A stretch of 64,000 bases of DNA from positions 163,412 to 227,411 of the forward strand of contig SKCR01049657.1 in assembly GCA_019454045.1 (NCBI GenBank), in the 5' to 3' direction. Each line of letters begins with the position of its first letter. Positions within the stretch are counted from its first letter, which is position 1. Position numbers and translations under genes: made by a program. Source of the stretch: Zanthoxylum bungeanum (taxonomy: Eukaryota > Streptophyta > Magnoliopsida > Sapindales > Rutaceae). This document shows positions 21,602-34,189 of this stretch, piece after piece. The notes under the pieces were generated by a model that was not told the DNA's origin, searched no databases, and saw only the letters and a list, made by a program, of their open reading frames with translations.

Positions 21602-23653
21602 TGTTGGACAGTTATGACCCATAGCGTCACTATTTGTACAGATCATGGTGTTGTTGTACATATTAACTATGTGACAAAGGAAATTGCTCTTTTATCATTT
21701 GTGATTAGATCACCAAGATGTATAAATGATGAAAGGTCCATATGATTAGTTCCTGTATTGAGATGATATGAGACAGTATCAATCCACGAAGGTTTAATCA
21801 TTAAATATCCCTAGTCAGAGTATTATCGAGATTGGACATCGATAATGCGTAAAAGACTAGTATTACACTCGTGCGCGTTGTGAGGGCATAACGGCATAGT
21901 TCTCATATATTTGGGTATAAGATACTCATGCAAGTGTAGTAGGAGGTTGTGTTTTACCGATGGTACGGAAAACAGCTTCGCTCTGGATAGACCCCTCGGA
22001 ATTCCATTGGTAGTATGACTATGTGTCTATGGAAGTCCGAATCAGGGTAGGTGTATTTGGTCTTAACCTGAGACTTGCCCCGCTAATACTTGCGACAATC
22101 AACATACTTTGGATTTGGTCGTCCAGGACTTTAACAGGTTCTGTGTACGCCTCTTCTGGGTATATTGAGAATGGTTGTGTGTTGGGTGTGATGTCAAGAC
22201 GGAAGTATCACTCCAATCATAGTGGAGATGATGGTCACGTAGGATACGGAACTGGTTCTCTTATGTACTGCAGTCATCGGGATAATATGACTAGGTCATG
22301 ATTATCCGATTATAGAGACTAGTTACCAGAGATCCGATATGTGCTTCGTACGGGGCAGACACACTTCCAGCCCCAGGCCTAGCACTTGACATCCGATACT
22401 TGAACGTAATACGCAATACTACGTATACTACGCCTGATATAGATCACATATTCTTGTAAGGATATTTCTGGAGAATTGGGTAGGCATGGCGCTTTGCTAG
22501 AAGCCAACCTTGTCTTGTATATCGGTACAAACGTAGTACTATGTACTTACGTGTTCGGATAGTCCGACGATCGGATTTACTGCCAACATATTCGGGGATC
22601 TCATGGGTCGCTTCCCGAAGATTCACCGATGACGTATGACTCGCACTTTATTAATATGGGATTAATTAGAAGAGAGAGAAAATTAATCTGGGATTAATTA
22701 CGGAGATATTTTATCTGGGATAAAATATCAATTAAAGAGAGAAAACGATTAATTTGGAATTAATCGATAAAATAATATATTCGATATATTATACGAAATT
22801 GGATTTCGACGCGGAATTGAAATTAGATTTTAATTCGGGCGAATAAGTTAATTTAGAATTAAAACGTTAGCGACGTGAATAGTGATTTTGCTAGGCATAA
22901 TTATTTAATTATGTCGCAACGGAAAATTCATTAATTTGGAATTAGCGAACCCGAGCTCGGGAGTGTTTGCGAGCGCACTCGTATTTCGAATTCAAGTACA
23001 GCTCGCAAGTCACATCAAGCGTCAAATCACTAGTCGCATCAAGCGTCAAATCACTTGTCACTTTTAGTGATGTGATGTCTAGTCATGTGTGATGTGAATA
23101 GTAGATGGGAGTTGTTGGAAAAGCTTTTGAAAGCTTGAAAGACATTTACCATTTGTTTAATATTTGGTATTTGACTTTTTGGTTTTATGTATTAGATATA
23201 TAAAAACAAAAACAATTCATTATCTCTCTCCTTCAATTAGATTCGACCAAGGTGGCCTTCTTTCTCTCTTCATCTATTCGGCCTAGGGCCAATTTCTTCT
23301 TCAATTTTTGGCACAAAGCCGAGAACAAAGAGAAGTAAGATGATGATTTTGTTGCAAAATCAAGAGTGCTAGCACACACATTAGAGTTCATCCTAATGTG
23401 ATAGGGAAACCCACTTGTGAGCTTGGAATCACCATTTGAGAAGCTTGGAGCTTGGAGCACCAATGGAGGACATGACCGAAAATTTGGAGGCCAAATTACT
23501 GCACTGCCGTGAGCCTCCAAGGAGGGCAGAAAAATTTTTGTTCTTCGACACATCGCCTCAACCGATCGATGTAAGTATTCCGAAACTTCTTTGATGTATT
23601 CGCACGTATGTTTCATCGCTTTAATCGATCCTCGGGACCGTAGAATCCCAACA
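21602..23653 (+). repeat. 3' LTR of element 2
   Basis: Nearly identical to 13692-15741 along its length, including the palindrome array and the AAAGCTTTTGAAAGCTTG segment near 23119. It ends in ATCCCAACA and is followed by the target duplication GTCTG. Confidence 0.95.
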
Positions 23654-23658
23654 GTCTG

Positions 23659-23950
23659 TATAGTATTTGGATTTGATCCCTAAATACATAGATAACTCAG
23701 TAGCTGTAGCACAATATTGATATTGTATCTGAGTCATATTGATGTATAACTTAGGTTATACAATATATGAATGATGCTGGCTAAGGGAAACAATTGGGTT
23801 TATTTGACAAACTCAATTTGTAACAGCGGGCTTACTTGTTGTTGATTATCTCTTGAGTGCTAGGTGAGCTCTTGAGGGCCATGAGTATGTGATACACATT
23901 GAGATTTGTATATGATACAGTGGATTGGCACTAGAGCAAGTGGGAGAAAT
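23659..23950 (+). pseudogene. RNase H tail of the decayed host copia plus polypurine tract
   Basis: Continues the decayed element interrupted at 13686. The join across element 2 restores a degraded RNase H alignment (a DNSxAVAQ-like segment near 23690). It ends with AGCAAGTGGGAGAAAT at 23935-23950, the polypurine tract, immediately before an LTR start. Confidence 0.7.
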
Positions 23951-26000
23951 TGTTAGGGTTGGTGCTCAGAGTGCCAATCCAGATCTCATTTATATCCGAT
24001 TCATGAATACGAATAATGCCTTTTTCCATAATATTACTTATTTAAATGTAGTACCTCTTGTCTTTTATATACATATTCGATCTAATTACCATTAGATATC
24101 TAATTATGATTAGATTGAAACTAAATCTGATTTAGTGATATGTGTATATTGGACAACGACCCTAGGATTTACAATACAGTGCGCAGTTACAACGTAGTTT
24201 GTAATTGACATTAGGAAGCATCACTATAAGTTGTACATCCTTAAATAAAGTTCCTGGTCAAGATTTACTAACACGAGTCGGTTAGTAAAATCCGCTGAGA
24301 CCAATACATGTCGTATATCGTGACTTGGTCCGATGGTTTATCCCAATGAACCATGAGTCTCGGGAGACTCGTATAGACATGTAGGTGTTTATTTGATAAA
24401 CACTGAACGACTCACTGAAGATTTCCTAATAGATGGTACACAAACGTCAATAGGAATCTTATTGAGTTGAGCGAGCATAGTGGTCCTTCGACTTGAGATA
24501 CCACAGTGGATATATGAGTTATCCTCCACACTTTGATGGCAGTCACATCACCGATATATTTAGATCAGACCTCCTCTTATTCGTTGGGTGTGGACTGATG
24601 CTCATGATATCCAGTGCGTATCAAGATATAATCTGTCAGTCCTGTGTACAGGGCATAGGTATTCCTCACTTTTTTACGATCTAGTAAATCTATGGTCGTG
24701 GTATAACTTCGGAAGAAAGTTCCGAGTGTTATTTAGAGATCGTAAATTTGAAAGTCGACTATATTATACCAAAAGGATTTGACGTTCTTATCTATATCTC
24801 AGGTATAATATGGATAGCCTGTGACAGAGGGATTAAACGCATGCAATGACCTCGACTTGTAAATTTGAAAGTCGACTATATTATACCATGAGTGGCTGAA
24901 TTATAGACACGAAATTGGATTTTGTGATGGATACCTAAACGTAGAGAGTCCCACAATATGAAGTGTACTCGTTGAGCACTTGGGCAACACGTTATGAATA
25001 ATACAGATTATTCATAATACTTCAACGGATTAAATGAGTTAATTCGAATCGTTTAAACGGTTAAACGAAAACACATGCATAAGGGCATTTTTTGGTCAAT
25101 CGTAATTATTGTTTATTTGTATCTGATACATAATTTGATTAGATACACATTAATTATTTGTCAAAAGAGATTTCGACACATGCCATTAACATATGTATTT
25201 GTTATTTAAAGTAAAAAAAATACATATATAATAATAATTATATTAATTAATTATTTAGATATTTAAATGTTAAATATTTGAATAATTAAATAATATCCAT
25301 TTTACATAAATGTTATGCAATATGTTTAATTATTATTGATACATGTGGCATGTTTTAATTAAGCTTAAGGTGTGCAAATTTGATTTGCTAACATAAAGCT
25401 TAATATTATTTAATTGAATTAAATTTGGAAATTGACCATTTTGCCCCCCACTAGGTCGGTCATTACAAAATTTAAAGGGAAAAATTTCTTTTCACTTAGA
25501 TGGCTTCCAATGGTCGAAAACTCCATCTCCCAAATACTCTCAAATTTACTTGATGATTCAAAGAAGGAAAATCAAGAAAATGGCTTAAAGAATTAGGAGA
25601 ATTAAAGGTAATTCTATATATCCCTAAGCTTACAAAGCATGTTTCTTGTTTCTTGATGATCTAGTGAGATTCTAGGGTTTCTTATTTTCTTAAGAATTTG
25701 GGGTTTTTTTATTTGGATGATGGATTTGAAGGCTTGGTGCATGTGTGAAGTTGTATTGAATTATATTGGTGTAATATTGATTCAATTTGATCATTTGATG
25801 ATATGTTGTCATTCTAGAGTGTTATGACCACTCTTGTAATGCCTAGAATTGTTATTGGGTGCTTCATTGGTGGTGGCTTGGATTAGTGTTGTGATAATTT
25901 GATTAATGTTGAGAAAGTTGGATTAAAGCATGAAAAATTGATAATTTTTGTTACAAAATCAGATCTGGAAAACTGGGTTTGTTGTGATGAAAATTGTGTC
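23951..26000 (+). repeat. 3' LTR of the decayed host copia (right edge uncertain)
   Basis: Begins TGTTAGGGTTGGTGCTCAG right after the polypurine tract. The right edge is not clear because no second copy is in the window. It contains a 30-base direct repeat (24742-24771 and 24859-24888) and an inverted repeat around 24993-25018. Confidence 0.6.
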
Positions 26001-26022
26001 ATATAAATATACTAGTATGTGC

Positions 26023-26039
26023 CCGTGCCTAAGGCACGG
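26023..26039. repeat. short GC-rich palindrome
   Basis: CCGTGCCT and AGGCACGG flank a single A. It sits in an AT-rich context after ACTAGTATGTG. It may mark a transposon end, but no partner was found. Confidence 0.4.
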
Positions 26040-26347
26040 TGTTACAGAATTTACAGAGAGATTGAAATTCTGTTATTTAATTTGTTTACAATGAAATGAT
26101 TTTTTTCATTAATAAATGATTTTATTCTTTAATTTATTTGGTAGTTTTCATTTTCCATTTTATAGAGATTCTATAATGAAAGGATTCTTTATCAGCCATT
26201 AGATTATAATGAAATAATCTAAGCCGCTAATTAAGCCACATAAAGATAGTCTTTCTATACATTATCTCTCTTAATCATAACCATCTGTTACACTCTCTTT
26301 CTCCCTACACCATTGTGCTTTATAATATAGACTGGATGTGTTTTGGA
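26040..26347. other. unassigned AT-rich stretch
   Basis: No gene or element boundary could be supported here. Confidence 0.4.
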
Positions 26348-26779
26348 TGTTGGAACAATTGCCGGAAATTATTTCGGAGTTAAAATATGCGAAAACGGTG
26401 AAAAACGGCGTTACCGGGTGACTTTTGAGCCAACCGAGTGACGGGTGCCCAAAAAGTGAATTAGTCACTGTTCGGGCATCCCATGAACTGCCCAAGTATT
26501 ATTGGGGATGACCTGAGCAGCCCCCATGTGCATTGGGTAGTCGGTTCGGTCAAAAACGTGTTTTATGCCATTTTGCGGAAAAATGTTTTCGTAAAAGTTT
26601 CGCGATGTTTCTTAACTATTTATGTCATTATTTGATATCGAATAAATATGTTTAGGTGAAATATGAATAAATTATTCATATTGGTTATTGAATAATTTAT
26701 TCAGTAATTTAAAAAATTTTAAAATTACGATTTCACCCGAACCGCGAGCTTCCGCTGCGCCCGCGTCAAAACCCCAACA
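26348..26779 (+). repeat. possible solo LTR or LTR fragment abutting a gag remnant
   Basis: Begins TGTTGGAACAATTGCCGG and ends AAAACCCCAACA, with the CTTCCGCTGCGC motif near the 3' edge that other copia LTRs here share. The copia F gag is cut off exactly at 26780. The flanks (TTGGA and CATGG) do not form a clean target duplication, so the call is tentative. Confidence 0.45.
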
Positions 26780-27307
26780 CATGGATCTCTTCGGAAGAGT
26801 TTCCATAATCATGGTCACCTGGATACGCTCGTCAATACGAGCGCCATGGGTTTCGATTGTATAGAGGTAGGTCATCATCCTCAAGACATGTTATCGGACT
26901 AATGTCCAATCCTTCATTATATTAGTCATCACTGAGACCATGGCCTCATGATGTTGACGCTTCGAAGGTTTCCCAAACATGCCTTGCAATTTCTCCATCA
27001 TCTGAGATGATTTAGCCATAGGCTCATGCTTCGCAGTAAAAACCTTAGACATCTCTGCTAGCAAGTAGTATCGGGCATTCTCATTAGCTGCGACCCATTT
27101 TTTGTAGGCATTGCGCAGAGCTTGGCCAATATTTCTGGCCGGCTCGGGAGGACACTCCTCCGTCAGGACAAACTTTAGGTCTTCACAGACCAGGATAACG
27201 TTAATGTTACTTTTCCACTTAACATAGTTTTCTCCCGTTAATTTATCATTTAAGAGAATGGAAATAATTGGAGAAACCATAACACAAAAATAAAAATAAA
27301 CATGCAT
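26780..27307 (-). pseudogene. copia gag fragment (element F)
   Basis: The 27307-26891 frame includes LLNDKLTGENYVKWKSNIN and ANENARYYLLAEMSKVF, the N-terminal and UBN2-like part of copia gag. After a frame break near 26888 it continues as ETHGARIDERIQVTMIMETL, then stops abruptly at 26780 where an LTR-like sequence begins. The start probably lies at the Met preceding VSPIISILLND. The rest of the polyprotein is missing from the window. Confidence 0.85.
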
Positions 27308-28954
27308 TTAATATTCATTCATCGCATATTAAAACTATCAAATAATTTTAGCATAAATTTAAAAATGATGCATGAACCATGAATAACGAATTAGAAACCT
27401 AAGAGAATTACTATGCCACAGAAATCTATCATCCCACAAATAAGTGTCGCCATCGGGTAGGTCAAGTAATTGTATGATAGATCGAGATAATCTCAATCGA
27501 TTAATATATGTGAGAATAACTCTTATTCCTATATTAATCAACCACTGTTTGATTTGATCAAGGAATTTTGATTAACATTTAATCATTCATTTGTGATTGT
27601 GACCCGTCGTTTCGGAACCCTTGGACTTAACTAGTGAAGTGTCGCTGTACGGTAGGTTAGTTCACCAGATACATCTAAAGTACCTATCCTCTCCGAATCC
27701 AAACTTGATATTGACCTAAAATGGACATCATCCGTAGGGGGATGAAAGCAAAGCCGTCTCGAGGTACCTTTTGAATCTCACCTTTTCGGACTAACAATAG
27801 AGATCGCAGGATATACTGTCGTATGTCCTTCTCCCACTCACTATTTTAAAATTAAGGTTTCTATTTTAAAATATCCAATATTTTATAGTGAGAATAAATA
27901 TATGGCGGCTAAATCATAATTTTTACTAATACTAGTATATTATTAGTGACCTAACCAATTTTAACTCTTAAAATTATATCACTAATATCATTAGTCTCTA
28001 CTAATTAATATACTCAATTAAACTAATTTAATTGGTGTAGTATTAATGGCCTATTATATTTTTAATCTCTTAAAATACTAGAACACTAATAAGTTTACAA
28101 TTTTTGAAATCCTAAAATGGTCAAGTTTTTAATTAAACTATTTAATTAATCTAAGTGAGTTATAAAATCTAAAGGTACATGGAATTGTATCCCGAGTGCA
28201 GACCACATTACCGTCCATTCGGATTCGGCTATGAAATTTTTATCTGGGTTTCCGTCCTATATACCAATAGAATTTATTATGCACTTATTAAGCCCAATAT
28301 ATTAGAATTTCAAATTTTAAACTTTAAAACCAATTAATCCAATTAATCATTTTCCATGCATACCATATTCCAATTTAATATTTTAAATCATATAAAATCA
28401 CATTTCATGTGTAGAATATATATGCATCCAAAAACATGTTATGGCATGTGAAATGCAAGAGTAGGCATCCTAAGCTATATGACATTTTATTCAAACATTT
28501 CGAATTAAACATACATACAACATAAAAAAAAAAATTGCATTGACTGGGCCCTTAGTTTTTCCTATACTAATCTAATTAGTACAAAAATACCCCAAGGCAT
28601 CCCTTGGTCTTCAAATCTCGCTCTAAGGTGGTGTTGGCTCCTTTTGCGACTTCGCTGCTCCAAATTACAACAATTGAAACTTTTACGTTGGAAAATTAAG
28701 TTACAACATTTGTAAACAATGGCCTTATGGCCTTACATCTCAAAACCAAAACCAACACAAAAATAAGAGCCGGAAAAATTTACGACTAATGCAAAATTTA
28801 TTCATCACATGAAAAATAATAATCATTCATCTTATGAATATTATTTTGTGCCTACTCATCTAAACATGCATATCAATATTTATAACTCATATAAATACAG
28901 AAAAATAGTAACTTTAAATCAAAAGAGAAGGGGTAAGAACACTTTTCAACATTT
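27308..28954 (-). other. non-coding leader of copia F
   Basis: No gene is seen between gag and the degenerate primer-binding site. The stretch is AT-rich and holds a perfect palindrome at 28129-28149 (9-base arms, CTA centre). Confidence 0.6.
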
Positions 28955-28969
28955 GCTTTCGATGTCAAT
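28955..28969 (-). other. degenerate primer-binding site of copia F
   Basis: Plus strand GCTTTCGATGTCAAT, a mutated form of GCTCTGATACCA plus spacer, immediately before the LTR edge TGTAGGAACC at 28970. Confidence 0.6.
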
Positions 28970-30338
28970 TGTAGGAACCACTTTCCCAGCGCAGCGGAAA
29001 CACGTTAGGCACCCTGATCGAACTTGAAAACTTTTCCTGCCCTTCTCTTTGAATGGTCGAATGTTACCAACACCAAGACTGAATTTTTGCTTATTTTTTG
29101 GATAAAATTTCAGCCCCAGAACAACCCCCGAACATCCCTGAACAGCCCCCGAACAGGACACAAAAATTGGACTGTTTTGTACCCAAAATGTATCAAATTC
29201 ACTGCCCAGTTCAGCCCTTGTATGAATCAGTTTCTGCTATATTTTTTGGTCTGATTTTTCAGACAAAAAAGGTCCTAACACATCCCCAAGATACCCCTTG
29301 AAGTTTCCTAAAAATTATGGATCAAACACAAAATAAACCGAGCCCCGTTTCACCAATACAACGTGCGGTAGTGAGCAAAAACAATGCTCACTGTCGTGGG
29401 TCAAGGAAGAAGGATGAGGATGAATTTTGTTCGACACCAAAAAGTCATCCAAGCTATATCTCATTACCAACAGAACGTAGGGTGGGCTACACTCACAATA
29501 CGAATCCCTAAACTCTTTAGAGATTCTAAGTCACACAAGTTTTTTCTTTTATTTTATTATTGTTTTTGTTTTTTTGTTTCTCTTAAAACTTGAGAGAGTT
29601 TTGGAAGAATAAAATGTGGCTAGGGTTAGAATGAGAGGCTTAGCAAAAAAGAAAAATAAATATTCTTTTTATACTAAGGGTTTCTTATTTCCAAAATAAA
29701 TAAAACCCTTCCATTTCCACCACTCATCAAATTCAGCCAACATGTGTTTAATTTTAAAAATTTTGTAATAAATCATTTACTTTCCATAAAGATAAAGATG
29801 TTACAAAAAAAAATAATAATTATCACATTTAAAAGGTGTAACATCCAAATTGAATCCAAGGGTTTCCAAAACCCAAAATTTAGAAATTACAATATTAGCC
29901 TCATTAAATTATATCATATATAATTTAATATTATGTATTTAATAATTATCATATAATTATTAAAACCATATATTAAATTTTAACATATAGTTTCATGTGT
30001 GACAAAATAATATTATTAATCATATTAATAATATTTGGTATTTGAGTATATAATTGGATTATCCAATTATATTTAATCTGCTATAGTATATCGAGGTAGC
30101 GTGGGGACCAAATGGACATACGATTCCGAGCTCCAATAATCTCGGAATATTAATTAAGCTCTTAATTAAATAATTAGAATTATTAACTCCGGATTATTCC
30201 ACTAAAAACTCGAAGCTGCACTTTCGTTGTCGCATAAAGATATTAAACTGAACCATATCGGTGTCCATCGATATAGTCATTACATACGGATTAACCCTTC
30301 ACGAGTATCTCGTAATTAGAGTCGGGTCATAATGTATG

Positions 30339-32291
30339 TGTAAATGTTCCTAGAACAAGCCAAGATCGTCTAAGAGTGATTTGTGTGTGAATAAAATCAA
30401 AAGAGTTGCGGAAAATACTCACATTGATCGGATGAGTTCAAGACTTTTTATGCATTTCGGTGAAAGCTCCAAGTCATTCGTTAGTGTTTCCAACACTTGG
30501 GTGAGTTTCCCTATCACCTTGATCCACTCCTTTAAGTGTTAGTTTGAACAAAAATGAAAGAAAAAATTTCTCCTCCAATGAGCATTATTTTCGGCCAAGA
30601 GAGAGTTTTTGGGAGAAGATGAATAGTCACTTGTTTCATAAACAATTGTGTGTTAAATATGGTTTCCAAAACCATGTTGGTTAAAAGCAAGTGGTTTTCT
30701 AAAAACCATTCACTTTTGTCAACTACCACCATCACCTTTGACAAGTGATGTGAGTAGTGAGTCCAACCCAATTAAATTCAAAATTCAAGTGGGATTAGAC
30801 AACACACTTCGGACTCGGTTACGTTTAATCCCATTAAACAAACTTTCCGTCGCGACGTAATTAAATCCAATTTAATTAAATAATAATGCCTCGCAAAATT
30901 ATTACGGAAGTCGCTAACGAATTAATTCTAAATTAATTCGTTCGCTAGAATTAAAATCTAATTTTAATTCCGAATTGAAATCCAATTTCAATTAATATAT
31001 CCAATATATTATTTTAGCCCAAATAAATAAATTAAATAGAAAAATCCAATTTAACTATTAAATTTATTTTACCGATTAATTCCAAATTAATCGCGTTCTC
31101 TCTTCTTCACGAATTAATCCCAGATTAATTCATGACGTAATTAATCCCAGATTAATTCTTTCTTTTTTTAATTAATCCCAGATTAATTCTTGCCGTAATT
31201 AATCACAGATTAATTTTCTCTCTCATAATTAATCCCAGATTAATTTTCTGTTCGAGACAAATCTCATTGGTGAATCTTTGGGAAGCGACCCAAGAGATCT
31301 CTGGATATGTTGGCAGTAAATACGGTCATCGAACTATCCGAATACATGCATACCCGGTACCACGTTCTCACCGATTTACAAGACATGGTTGGCTTCTAAC
31401 AAAGCATCGTGCCTACCTAATTCTCCAGAAATATTATGTAAAGGAATATGTCATCTTTGTCAGGCGTAGCATACGTAGTATTGCGTATTGCGATCCAGTA
31501 TCAAAATGTCACCTGCTAGGCCTAGGGCTGGAATTGTGTCTACCTCGTACGAAGCATATTTCGAATCTCGGTAACTAGTCTCTATAATCGGATAATCATG
31601 ATCTTGTCATATTATCCCGATAGCTGCAGCATACAAGAGTACTAGTTTCGTATCCTGCGTGATCATCATCTTCATATGACTGAAGTGATACTTCCATCTT
31701 GACATCACATCCAATACACTACGATTCTCAGTATACCCAGTAGAGGCGTACACAGAACCTGTTAAAGCCCCAGATGACCAAAGCCAAAGTGTACTGATTG
31801 TCGCAAGTATTAGTGATGCAAGTCTCAGGTTAAGACCAAATACACCTACCCTGATTCGGATTCCCATAGACATATAGTCAGACTACCAATGAGATTCCGA
31901 GGGGTCTATCCAGAGCGAAGCTGTTTCCGTACCATTGGTAAACAGAACCTCATATTACACTTGCATGAGTATCCAATACCCAAATATATGAGAACTATGC
32001 CGTTACGCTTTCATAACACGCACAAGTGTAATACTAGCCTATTCTGCATTATCGATGTCTAGTCTCGATAATACTATGACTAGGGATATTTAATGATTAA
32101 ACCTTACATGGATTAATATTGTCTCACATCTTATTAATCTGGTACTAATTATATGGACTTTTATCATTTATATATCCCGGTAATCCAATTACAAATGATA
32201 AAAGAGCAATTTCCTTTGTCACATAGTTAATTTGTACAACAATGCCATGTTCTGTACAAATAGTGATGTTATGGGTCATAATTGTCCAACA
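30339..32291 (-). repeat. 3' LTR of element 3
   Basis: TGTAAATGTTCC at the left edge, GTCCAACA at the right edge. It matches 38284-40235 throughout. Confidence 0.94.
30858..31245 (-). repeat. array of at least eleven trinucleotide-centred palindromes in LTR of element 3
   Basis: Perfect modules (plus-strand centre): 30858-30878 (9-base arms, CCA), 30916-30942 (12, CTA), 30948-30970 (10, CTA), 30973-30993 (9, CCA), 30993-31011 (8, CCA), 31073-31093 (9, CCA), 31111-31131 (9, CCA), then 31139-31157, 31170-31188 and 31227-31245 (8, CCA) and 31197-31215 (8, ACA). The last five look like tandem copies of one module. The other LTR has the counterpart near 38803-39190. Confidence 0.92.
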
Positions 32292-32305
32292 ATCTCCCAC
32301 TTGGA
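32292..32305 (-). other. polypurine tract of element 3
   Basis: The minus strand reads CCAAGTGGGAGAT directly inside the 3' LTR. Confidence 0.88.
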
Positions 32306-32389
32306 CTATAGCTAATCACTCAAGTGTCCTAAACCTGAACTATATACGGGTCGCTCAAACTTCTGCTGAGAAACAGCTTTCGTCAGCGG

Positions 32390-33660
32390 ATTTGTAATGT
32401 TATCATCTGATGCGTTTTATTCGATCATCACATCGCCACGATGTATGATCTGACGAATCAGATGAAATAGTCGAAGTATATACTTGGATCGATGATGAGA
32501 CCGTGGTTCTTTAGCCTGTGTTGTAGCCCAGCTCAGCTGCTAACAGAACTATACCTAATCCAATTAAGATTATATAGATCCAAAATGTTTCTTTTGTTGC
32601 CTCTACTGCAGCAATATTCCGCTTTTGTTATTTATTCGGCAATAGAATCTTGCTTGGAAGATTTCCAGCTCACTGTTCCGTTATTCAAACTAAATATGTA
32701 CCCTTATTGCGACTTAAAGTCGTCTTTATCGGTTTGGAAACTTGCAGCGGTGAACCTAGTTACCTCAAGTTCTCCTTCTCCATAAATTAAGAAAGCATCT
32801 TTAGTTCGTCTAAGATACTTAAGGATGTTCTTAACATCAATCCAGTGACCATCACCTGGACTGGCCTTATAGCATCTACATATGCTCAAAGCATATGAGA
32901 CATCAGGTCACATACATTTCAAAAACGTACAAACTCTGGGAGGGTTGTCAGTAGCTTTCTAGATCTTTCCCAGTAGATCTTTATTCCTATAATAAAGTCT
33001 GCTTCTCCCAGGTATACCATGGAGAATTTTTATGAAAGCCAAGTTTTCACCGATAATATTATGGGAATGTTATTGCTAAGAAGCAATACATCATCAACTT
33101 GTAGGACATTCATTGGCAGTGCGCTCCCACTAACCTTCTTATATACACAAGAATCATATTCATTTTGAATGAAATCATATACCATTATTATCTCATCAAA
33201 ACATTGGTTCCAAGAACACAATGCTTGCTTCAATCCATAAATGGATTGATTTAACTTGCAAACCTTGTTTGCCTGTTATGGTACGACAAAATCGTCAAGA
33301 TGTTGTAAACATCCTCCAAAAGGTTTCCGTTAAGAAAAGTGGTTTTGACGTCCATTTGCCATATTTCATAAATGAAATATGCAGCATTAGCAAGCATTAT
33401 CCAAATGAATTTAATCATGGCAACATGTGAAAAAATTCTGTCGTAGTCGACACTATGTCGTTGACGATATCCTTTTCTATACAAGCCTAGCTGTGTACAT
33501 TTGTATGTTGCCATCCATGTATGTCTTCCTTGAAGACTCATTTAGTACCAATAGGCAAAATGCCTTCTGGTACATCAACCAGTGTTCAAACATGGTTGGT
33601 ATACATGGAATCCATTTTGGACTTCATGGCACTTTGCCATAAAATGAGTCGATACCTTGT
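32390..33660 (-). pseudogene. copia reverse transcriptase and RNase H remnants (element 3)
   Basis: Minus-strand pieces: VDYDRIFSHVAMIKFIWIML and YEIWQMDVKTTFLNGNLLED (33541-33251) from the first catalytic block; QALCSWNQCFDEIIM and VLQVDDVLLLSNN (33233-33030), where the usual Tyr of YVDD is Gln; and NILKYLRRTKDAFLIYGEGE (32889-32704) leading to RNase H. The frames are separated by stops, so no active enzyme is encoded. Confidence 0.88.
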
Positions 33661-34189
33661 ATCACTTCCTCATATGTAGCCGGTTAAATATCCTCAATAA
33701 GATTAACATCTACATGAGGTGAGATCAGAAACCCATACCTCCCAGGTTGTTTTTTGAATCTCTCCGACCTACGTGGTTCTTGTGTATTCGAAGATTATTG
33801 GTACAGTTTCATCCATGATAAACTGTTGGTGTTCCGTGAGGACTCGGTGCCTGGAACAGTATTACTCTGATTTTCATCGAGTTCTACTTTCCTCCCACTT
33901 ACCACTGCATATAGGAATTCCTCTTAGGAAAACCGCATGGGGAGCAACAATTACATTGTTCTCTTATGAGTTGTATAAGTACTATACTTTGGTTTCCTTA
34001 GGACAACCTACAAATAGACACTTATCCGATTTGGGTTCTAGTTTGGTACCATCCAAACATTTATCGTATGCCCAGTATTCCCAAATCTTCAGGAATGAGA
34101 AACGCAGTTTCTTTCATGTTCATATTTAATATGAAGTATGTCTAACAGATTTTCATGGAACCATATTCAAAATAAGTATTGCACTGTTT

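Larger units (their letters stand above)
13692..23653 (+). mobile_element. Ty1/copia LTR retrotransposon (element 2), complete ends, decayed coding
   Basis: LTRs at 13692-15741 and 21602-23653, both TGTTGG...CCCAACA and about 2.05 kb. The target duplication GTCTG lies at 13687-13691 and 23654-23658. The primer-binding site follows the 5' LTR and a polypurine tract precedes the 3' LTR. The internal region has copia gag, integrase, reverse transcriptase and RNase H remnants in sense order but no long open frame. By eye the LTRs differ at roughly 10 of the first 350 positions (about 97% identity). It sits inside the RNase H region of an older decayed copia. Confidence 0.95.
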
